A stretch of 64,000 nucleotides of DNA from a virus. The notes below the pieces were generated by a model. That model saw nothing but the letters and a program-made list of their open reading frames with translations, did no database searches and was not told the origin of the DNA. Positions 59,496 to 64,000 of this stretch are shown one piece after another. The number at the start of each line of letters is the position of its first letter. Position 1 is the first letter of the stretch. The DNA is taken from positions 1 through 64,000 of the IMG/VR virus record IMGVR_UViG_3300028831_000484. One strand, given 5' to 3'. Both the position numbers and the translations under genes were made by a program.

Positions 59496-60297
59496 TTTTC
59501 CAAGCCAACCCCCTGAGTATTCGACTAACGTTTCCGCCATTGTTGTTGAACCTTTTGGCAATAGCGTCAACAGTCCAACCGTCTTTTCTTAGTTGGTGCA
59601 TCTGTCTAACGATTTCCACACTAAGCGCGGTTTTGCTTTGATTGTAGTTCTGTTCGGCACGAGTTGCAAAACGACAGTTGCCGGGTTCATAGTCCCCATC
59701 GTTGTCAATCCTCTCGATTGTTAAGTCGGGCTTCCAGCCGTGATTTTTCGCCCAAGCGTAAAACACATCGAAGCTGCACGCCCACTGCTCGCAGACCTTT
59801 ATTCCACGCAGATAATAATACTTTCGTTCGCCCTCATTTGCCTTTGAGGAACACCTTCTTAACATCCCTCGCCAGATCCGCTTTAACTTTTTGTAGTCAG
59901 GCAGGAGCACTGGCTTTGGTGGTTTTACTTCTGGAATCTTTTTGGGTCTCAACTCCCACGCTTTCTTTTGCGCGCAATTGAAGCATCTAACGCTGACTTT
60001 CTTTGGACTAGAATATGTAACCAGTTTTTCCTTCCCACAATCAACACATCGAACAATATACGTCCAGTGCTTCCCAACTTGGTTGGCTCGCTGAACACCA
60101 TCAATGAAAATCCGCCTGTGTGACGAACTGCAAGCGTGCGAGCAGTAAAGTCGATGCCTGAAGTGTTCTATCGGTTCGATTCGTCCCGAAGATAATCGGC
60201 CGCGAGAAAAAGATTTGCCGCAATGCTGGCAAATTTTGTCAGGCAATGGAATTAGTGCTGACACTTGGCTGGGAGTAGGCGAATTCCATTTGGTCAT
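59437..60297 (-). CDS. HNH homing endonuclease with zinc fingers and HTH
   Basis: A 286-residue protein. N-terminus: CQHCGKSFSRG, CSHACSSSH, CVDCGKEK, CFNCAQKK (several zinc half-sites). HNH core: LKRIWRGMLRRCSSK, YLRGIKVCEQW, IERIDNDGDYEPGNCRFAT. C-terminal HTH: VDAIAKRFNNNGGNVSRIL. It overlaps the gene at 60239 by 59 bases and the + strand gene at 59190 by 59 bases. Confidence 0.85.
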   Translation of the reverse strand: MTKWNSPTPSQVSALIPLPDKICQHCGKSFSRGRLSSGRIEPIEHFRHRLYCSHACSSSHRRIFIDGVQRANQVGKHWTYIVRCVDCGKEKLVTYSSPKKVSVRCFNCAQKKAWELRPKKIPEVKPPKPVLLPDYKKLKRIWRGMLRRCSSKANEGERKYYYLRGIKVCEQWACSFDVFYAWAKNHGWKPDLTIERIDNDGDYEPGNCRFATRAEQNYNQSKTALSVEIVRQMHQLRKDGWTVDAIAKRFNNNGGNVSRILRGLAWKINPNPAPIQGNLFSPSNCP

Positions 60298-60619
60298 CCT
60301 TTTGGAACGAAGCGGCCGGGGAAGCTTTAAGGTTGGCTCCGTAGAGCGCGCCGAATTTGTTAACTCGACGTAGCAAGGTAGCCCTCCTTGCCCTCATCAC
60401 CTCCCCGGCCTTTTTCAGCTCACACCAGACGGGGTGTACAACCCGGCACCCTTCACAGTATTGAGCCGGATCTTCGAAGACCTGCCAGCAGTTCGGATCG
60501 TTGGTGCACGGATGATCAGCGCGCAAGTCGTTCCTTTGTTTACGAAACGCGGAAACTTTTTCGTAAGCTTCCCCGAAGGCGATGCCCGCCTTGGCAATGT
60601 TAATGAGTTCTTTGTTCAT
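60239..60619 (-). CDS. Hypothetical protein with Cys motif
   Basis: A 126-residue protein: helical N-terminus, then CTNDPNC and YCEGC half-sites and a helical region (LKKAGEVMRARRATLLRRV). The first codons lie directly after the final unit of array 3 (GAGCGTAGTCATCATG), so the start is adjacent to the repeat. Function unknown. Confidence 0.6.
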   Translation of the reverse strand: MNKELINIAKAGIAFGEAYEKVSAFRKQRNDLRADHPCTNDPNCWQVFEDPAQYCEGCRVVHPVWCELKKAGEVMRARRATLLRRVNKFGALYGANLKASPAASFQKDDQMEFAYSQPSVSTNSIA

Positions 60620-61437
60620 GATGACTACGCTCTGCCATTTTGTTGCGAATGCTGCTCCTGGCTATCGAACAACCATATTGTTGCTATCACTGTCTCTGTC
60701 TTTTAACTATTCATTCTTGGGCTTTGTTGCCATTTCCACTTGCGGCTGCGTGCTACGAGCTTGTTGCGATTTGCCGTTATAACTACTTCATTACCGTGTT
60801 GCTACTTGGTGCTGTGGTTACGAGCTTTCGCCTTGTTGCTATTCAGCATGATGCCTTCGTGCACACTGTTTGTTGCGAACTGGTTGTTTGACTGCGTTCG
60901 GGATTTTTGTTGCCATCTGCTGCTACGACTTCATACGACGTTCCGGTTGCAAACCTCTTCTGTGATTGCGTGCCTTCTCTCTGTTGCCATCGGGCTTAGT
61001 GACTTCATTCGCGGCAAATGTTGCCATCACAGTCTGCGGCTGCGTGCTCATTATATGTTGCCATCAGGATTCATGACTTCGTGCTCGGTGAACGTTGCTA
61101 TCGACACCCTTAACTACGCTCTTCGGCATTGTCGCCATCATTATTCTTGGCTGCACTCGTCTGGTCTGTTGCGATTCAAGCGCGTGATTAACGCATGAGC
61201 TTTCTGTCGCTATTTGCTACGTTGGCTTCGTTCGCTCAGGGATCTTGTCGCTATCCAGCATATTGGCTGCGCGTGTAACGTTCTTGTTGCGATGCTCCTT
61301 CATGACTACGTTTTATGAACACGGCATTATTGTTGCGATTCCTCACCATGGCTACGCTTTGTGCTCCTGTTGCAATTTCCCATCGTAACTACGTTCGGCC
61401 AATTTGTTGCGATCTTGTGATGTGACTGGGTTATGGG
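60620..61437 (-). repeat. Array 3: about 21 units of a two-block 37-bp repeat
   Basis: The 818-base gap between two - strand genes. TGTTGC (sense strand GCAACA) begins at 60641, 60679, 60725, 60762, 60797, 60834, 60871, 60908, 60945, 60982, 61019, 61056, 61093, 61130, 61167, 61205, 61246, 61285, 61331, 61368 and 61405, with TGTCGC, CGTTGC or GGTTGC at a few positions. Eleven consecutive units (60797-61167) are exactly 37 bp apart. The sense-strand unit is GCAACA, 10-11 free bases, ACGHAGYCA, about 9 bases, GATN. No coding or CRISPR explanation fits. Confidence 0.9.
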
Positions 61438-61809
61438 TTACGATGGAGGCTGACGTAAACGTTGCAGCCTGTCAATCTCCGCCGCGATTAAAGCTCCGGC
61501 TTTGATCAAGTTGTAAATCGGGTCTGGAGACGGTTTCCACCACTCAGACCCCCATGGCCAGGTTACCTGCTCTGGCTTGCATTCCGAATACTCCATCGGG
61601 TAACAATTCTCGTCTATGCCGCGTGCCGAATTGAGCGTGTGGAGAACATGCGTTCCGTCCGGTCCAAGCGCGTAACACGCAGCGGCAATGCGAAGCTGCC
61701 CGTCGAAGTGTTCGTTGTCGTGCTCCTCCGTCCATCCTTCGCCTCCATGGTCCTTCGGGGCCTTTTGGCGTTCTCGTTCTGCTGCGATGAGTTCGATTCC
61801 AGTTTTCAT
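61438..61809 (-). CDS. Conserved hypothetical phage protein (GEGWTEEHDNEH motif)
   Basis: A 123-residue protein with GGEGWTEEHDNEHFDGQL near residues 22-40, a pattern common in temperate phage small proteins of unknown role, and a long helix at the C-terminus (LIKAGALIAAEIDRLQRL). Array 3 begins exactly at its stop codon. The start at 61809 overlaps the previous stop. Confidence 0.65.
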   Translation of the reverse strand: MKTGIELIAAERERQKAPKDHGGEGWTEEHDNEHFDGQLRIAAACYALGPDGTHVLHTLNSARGIDENCYPMEYSECKPEQVTWPWGSEWWKPSPDPIYNLIKAGALIAAEIDRLQRLRQPPS

Positions 61810-62075
61810 AAAGCCGGTGGTTCGGGTTCTTGGGGGAACGGCAAAACGCCGCAATGCAGGATCCTGTCCTTGCCGAATTCGGCCAAGCCCAAACAGGCCA
61901 TCGCTCCGCCGTGCCAATAGCAGGTGTGCGCGTTGCACCGGTCCCCCTTCTCATCCTCTGTCTCCCAGTCCAAAGCAATGAGCACATGCTCGAAGTGTTC
62001 GCCAAGCAGGGAAAAGGCTTTGCGGATCGCATCCCGCTGGGCAGGCGTCATGTCATCGGGGTATTTGGCGCTCAT
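61806..62075 (-). CDS. Small hypothetical protein
   Basis: An 89-residue protein with an acidic helix (AIRKAFSLLGEHFEHVLIAL), a His/Cys-containing segment (CNAHTCYWHGGAMACLGL) and a Pro-rich end. The Cys/His pattern could bind a metal, but spacing is atypical. Coupled on both sides by four-base overlaps. Confidence 0.55.
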   Translation of the reverse strand: MSAKYPDDMTPAQRDAIRKAFSLLGEHFEHVLIALDWETEDEKGDRCNAHTCYWHGGAMACLGLAEFGKDRILHCGVLPFPQEPEPPAL

Positions 62076-62395
62076 GGCTCAGCCCAAGATTCTCCACGAA
62101 CTGCCTTGTCGAACAGTTCTTCAGCCCGCGCAAGAAGAACCGGCGCTTTGGCGTATTTACCATATTCAGTATGGCCCGCTAATATCTCGCGCTCAGGTAG
62201 TTGGCTGCCGTCTGGAAAGGTTCTGGCTTTTGCAATGCGAATCTTGTGCACCTCGTAATACTTCACCGGCCCTTCAATGCTTTCGTAGATGACCGCCTTT
62301 CGGCAGGCAGAAATCTTCAATAGCCTGAGCCGATATTTGCCATTCAAGAATTCCAGTGGGACTTTCGTTTTATCGACCTGGTTCGTTGTTCTCAT
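62072..62395 (-). CDS. Hypothetical protein
   Basis: A 107-residue basic protein (Lys/Arg-rich strands and helix: FLNGKYRLRLLKISACRKAV). No family recognised. Its start is preceded by a short tandem repeat of AAAAACGCT (62396-62421). Confidence 0.55.
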   Translation of the reverse strand: MRTTNQVDKTKVPLEFLNGKYRLRLLKISACRKAVIYESIEGPVKYYEVHKIRIAKARTFPDGSQLPEREILAGHTEYGKYAKAPVLLARAEELFDKAVRGESWAEP

Positions 62396-62422
62396 AAAAA
62401 CGCTAAAAACGCTAAAAACGCA
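62396..62422 (-). repeat. Triplicated AAAAACGCT
   Basis: The + strand reads AAAAACGCT, AAAAACGCT, AAAAACGCA in tandem, 10 bases apart, in the short gap between two - strand genes. It lies directly upstream of the 62072 gene's start, where it could affect translation or be a protein-binding site. Confidence 0.6.
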
Positions 62423-62542
62423 TTAGAGGGTTGGAGGAGCGATCCTGATTTGTGGTGCGCCCCTTTTTACCAATCGGGCGGCAAACGCATTTACGGGTAC
62501 CTGCCTCGTGACGCATTGCATGGTTCTGGCACTGTTCTTCAT
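62423..62542 (-). CDS. Small basic peptide gene (39 residues)
   Basis: ATG 62542 to TAA 62423-62425, overlapping the stop of the nuclease gene by an ATGA arrangement. The peptide (MKNSARTMQCVTRQVPVNAF) is basic. The overlap favours a real gene, but there is no homologue I recognise. Confidence 0.4.
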   Translation of the reverse strand: MKNSARTMQCVTRQVPVNAFAARLVKRGAPQIRIAPPTL

Positions 62543-62988
62543 GGCGGCACGTCCTTGTAATCCCAGCCTCCATCTGCCCCACGTCTGACCATCCGAAACT
62601 TGATCATGGGGTACATCCGGGCCACCACCTTGACCTTGACCCATGAATCTTCCCACATATGCGCCCCCTTCACCTCGTATCCCAACCAGTTCCCCAGCTC
62701 GTCTATGCAGATGAAATCGCAAGTGTACCGGCACTTGTCCGCAAGCTTCAACGTAACCGATTGCACGTAAATCTTCGGATACCCCTGCTGCAACAAATGC
62801 AGGTAAAACGCCCGCTCCAGCTTGTTCAACCCGTCCACGTCCTTCGATTGGCGAACGAGCAGCTTTTGCAGTTCCCGGCCGGGCGCCGGGTTGTCCAGCA
62901 CGTAACGGCTCATCGGCGTGCTCTCCGGGTTCAAGGCCGGGTTCTTGGCCAGGAACTTGCGATACTGCTCGTCCGTCCATCGTGGCAT
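62539..62988 (-). CDS. DUF1064-like PD-(D/E)XK nuclease, resolvase candidate
   Basis: A 149-residue protein. The C-terminal half carries DFICIDELGNWLGYEVKG, matching the D...ExK active-site order of DUF1064-type endonucleases related to Holliday-junction resolvases. The N-terminal half is helical (PRWTDEQYRKFLAKNP). It would resolve or trim branched replication DNA. Located with the SSB-like and helicase genes, which fits a replication role. Confidence 0.7.
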   Translation of the reverse strand: MPRWTDEQYRKFLAKNPALNPESTPMSRYVLDNPAPGRELQKLLVRQSKDVDGLNKLERAFYLHLLQQGYPKIYVQSVTLKLADKCRYTCDFICIDELGNWLGYEVKGAHMWEDSWVKVKVVARMYPMIKFRMVRRGADGGWDYKDVPP

Positions 62989-63014
62989 GTAAGTTGTTGA
63001 CGTTTAACTACTTA

Positions 63015-63272
63015 TCAAAAAGGTACATCGTCACTGTCATCCATCGGCGGAGGCGCAGGTTTGTTTACGGCCGGTGCGCTGCGTTCCTTGGGCAATTGCA
63101 GGTTCAGGGTCATGAACTTCTTCCCGTTCTGACTTTCCTTGATCCATCCGGCCATGCGATATTCCACGCCTTTGACCGTCATTTTGCCCGTATAATCAGG
63201 CCGTTTATCGCCCGGTTCCTTCTCCTCGTTTCTGAAGAGGATCCCGCTCATGTCGTAGGTTTTTTCTGCCAT
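63015..63272 (-). CDS. SSB-like / DUF736-type ssDNA-binding protein
   Basis: An 85-residue OB-like protein: YRMAGWIKESQNGKKFMTLN is the central strand pair, and the C-terminus is the acidic tip DDSDDVPF, as in single-stranded DNA-binding proteins that recruit partners through this tail. It resembles short SSB-like DUF736 proteins. It would protect ssDNA during replication together with the adjacent helicase. Confidence 0.75.
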   Translation of the reverse strand: MAEKTYDMSGILFRNEEKEPGDKRPDYTGKMTVKGVEYRMAGWIKESQNGKKFMTLNLQLPKERSAPAVNKPAPPPMDDSDDVPF

Positions 63273-63296
63273 AGTTCCTTCCTTTTTTGTTCCTTT

Positions 63297-63569
63297 TTAA
63301 TGGAATTTTATCCTGCCATCCGCAATGAAATCAATGAGTTCCTGAACCGTCATCGCCCCGGTGCACTCCTTCTCCAGCCAAATGTCGTCAATTTCACAGT
63401 TCAAGGAGTCCTCAAGCTCCAACGAGAAATCAATCCGCTCCAACGAGTCGAACTTCAACTCCGCAATCGTCGTTTGCAGCGATACCCCAGCCGCCAGCTC
63501 TGAGTTGTTGCGCAGGATTTCAAGAACCACGTCGTGCAGCAGGTTGTATTGGGCGGTTGTGGGCTTCAT
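63297..63569 (-). CDS. Acyl carrier protein
   Basis: A 90-residue protein with the ACP pattern: helix 1, then KFDSLERIDFSLELED with Ser42 as the predicted 4'-phosphopantetheine site, and the terminal helix (VQELIDFIADG). It would carry acyl groups if modified by a host phosphopantetheinyl transferase. No fatty-acid or polyketide enzyme is in the window, so its purpose is open. It overlaps the helicase gene by four bases. Confidence 0.8.
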   Translation of the reverse strand: MKPTTAQYNLLHDVVLEILRNNSELAAGVSLQTTIAELKFDSLERIDFSLELEDSLNCEIDDIWLEKECTGAMTVQELIDFIADGRIKFH

Positions 63570-64000
63570 AGATCGAAGGGAGGTGGCGGTTCAGGCGCGG
63601 GCGGCTCCAAAGGCCCTGGTTCAGGTGGAGGAGGTGGCGTAAAGTCAAGAAGTGGGTCAATTTTTGGATCCGCAACCGGTCCAACCTTGCAGTAGCGCAT
63701 GACATCAGCAAAAAACCAGAAGCCAAACGTGCCTTCCACGCCCGTATCCCGCTGCTTGTCGCATTTGACCAGCGCATCCGCCGAATGATCGTGAGGATCA
63801 TCGTTATTTTTCTTCTTGTTCCTCCAAATCACCATGACGTTGTCGGCTTGGTTCGTTAAATCGCCGCTCCCTTTGACATCCTGCTTCGTAGCCGAGGTAA
63901 ACTCATCAGTTTTTTTACGACTGTGAACCACCAGGTGCACATGCGCGTCATAAAGCTGAGCGTGAGCCGACAATTCATTCGAAAAAGCACGTTGCCCGTC
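63566..64000 (-). CDS. DnaB/gp4-like replicative helicase, C-terminal fragment at window edge
   Basis: The frame remains open through the right edge, so only the last 144 codons are visible. The segment RAFSNELSAHAQLYDAHVHLVVHSRKK and then GSGDLTNQADNVMVIWRNKKK match the later RecA-fold motifs (including the strand near the DNA-binding loops) of phage DnaB- and T7 gp4-type helicases. The C-terminus has a Pro-rich tail (from about TPPPPPEPG). The rest of the gene, with the Walker A motif, is outside the window. Confidence 0.8.
   Translation of the reverse strand, partial: DGQRAFSNELSAHAQLYDAHVHLVVHSRKKTDEFTSATKQDVKGSGDLTNQADNVMVIWRNKKKNNDDPHDHSADALVKCDKQRDTGVEGTFGFWFFADVMRYCKVGPVADPKIDPLLDFTPPPPPEPGPLEPPAPEPPPPFDL

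Noticed and set aside
60582-61198. Overlapping + strand open frames rich in Cys/Leu in array 3
   Set aside because: The 37-bp period is not a multiple of three, the frames are short, and their composition follows the repeat.
60620-61437. CRISPR array
   Set aside because: Both blocks of each unit are degenerate, spacing is about 37 bp with only 10-11 and 9 free bases, and there is no repeat/spacer distinction and no cas gene.
60620-61437. Type III toxin-antitoxin RNA array (ToxI-like, about 36-nt repeats)
   Set aside because: The period is similar, but the units are far too diverged, conserved blocks do not form an obvious pseudoknot, and no ToxN-like nuclease lies downstream.
62423-62980. 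185-residue - strand open frame over the DUF1064-like gene
   Set aside because: It is Gly/Ala/Arg-rich shadow coding in another frame of a real nuclease gene; only its last 39 codons are plausible as a separate small gene, which is listed.
1-64000. tRNA or rRNA genes
   Set aside because: I found no T-loop/acceptor combinations or rRNA-like stretches by eye; a covariance-model search would be needed to exclude a divergent tRNA.

Overview
The window is one contiguous stretch of a double-stranded DNA bacteriophage genome (or integrated prophage) with podovirus architecture. Evidence: terminase small and large subunits, portal, a Pro/Ala-rich scaffold-like protein, major capsid protein, adaptor-like and nozzle-like tail proteins, fibres, several large internal-virion-type proteins including one of 3099 residues, and no tape measure, tail tube or sheath. 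A tyrosine integrase suggests a temperate or formerly temperate phage, although no repressor was recognised. The host cannot be read directly. Many starts lack strong Shine-Dalgarno sites, and signal-peptide-bearing, Asn/Thr/Ser-rich surface proteins suggest a Gram-negative host; Verrucomicrobiota or a related phylum is only a guess. Both window ends cut genes (a small + strand CDS at the left, a DnaB/gp4-like helicase at the right), so this is not the complete genome.

Layout. (1) About 1-7974, + strand: small accessory genes joined by ATGA overlaps (SWIM finger, YkgJ-type Cys cluster, zinc ribbons), four HNH genes, an IS110-transposase-like HhH protein, and the integrase; two intergenic spaces are filled by a repeat array. 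(2) 7895-50711, almost all - strand, read right to left: terS, terL, head genes, portal, scaffold, capsid, tail adaptor/nozzle, fibres (one with a Sec signal peptide), cupin and GNAT enzymes, internal virion proteins, two paralogous leucine-rich-repeat proteins, and a membrane/secreted cassette that also encodes a CheY-like response regulator. (3) 50876-58522, + strand: recT, a bacterial-type sliding clamp, a RecE-like PD-(D/E)XK exonuclease and small zinc-binding or unknown genes, ending in a terminator. (4) 58573-64000, mainly - strand: lipoprotein, small genes, a DUF1064-like nuclease, an SSB-like protein, an acyl carrier protein and the helicase.

The most unusual feature is a family of degenerate, two-block repeats with a period near 37 bp. 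They fill four gene-to-gene gaps (about 3931-4156, 6031-6430, 58281-58350 and 60620-61437; roughly 42 units), always read in the direction of transcription, and in the largest array keep an exact 37-bp phase over eleven consecutive units although the sequence has diverged. No known feature type explains them. A second recurrent element is a roughly 24-bp dyad (TGTCACCCTAA / TTAGGGTGACA) found five times near starts of late transcription units. Thirteen HNH endonuclease genes take up about 13% of the window and have been inserted beside core replication and structural genes on both strands.
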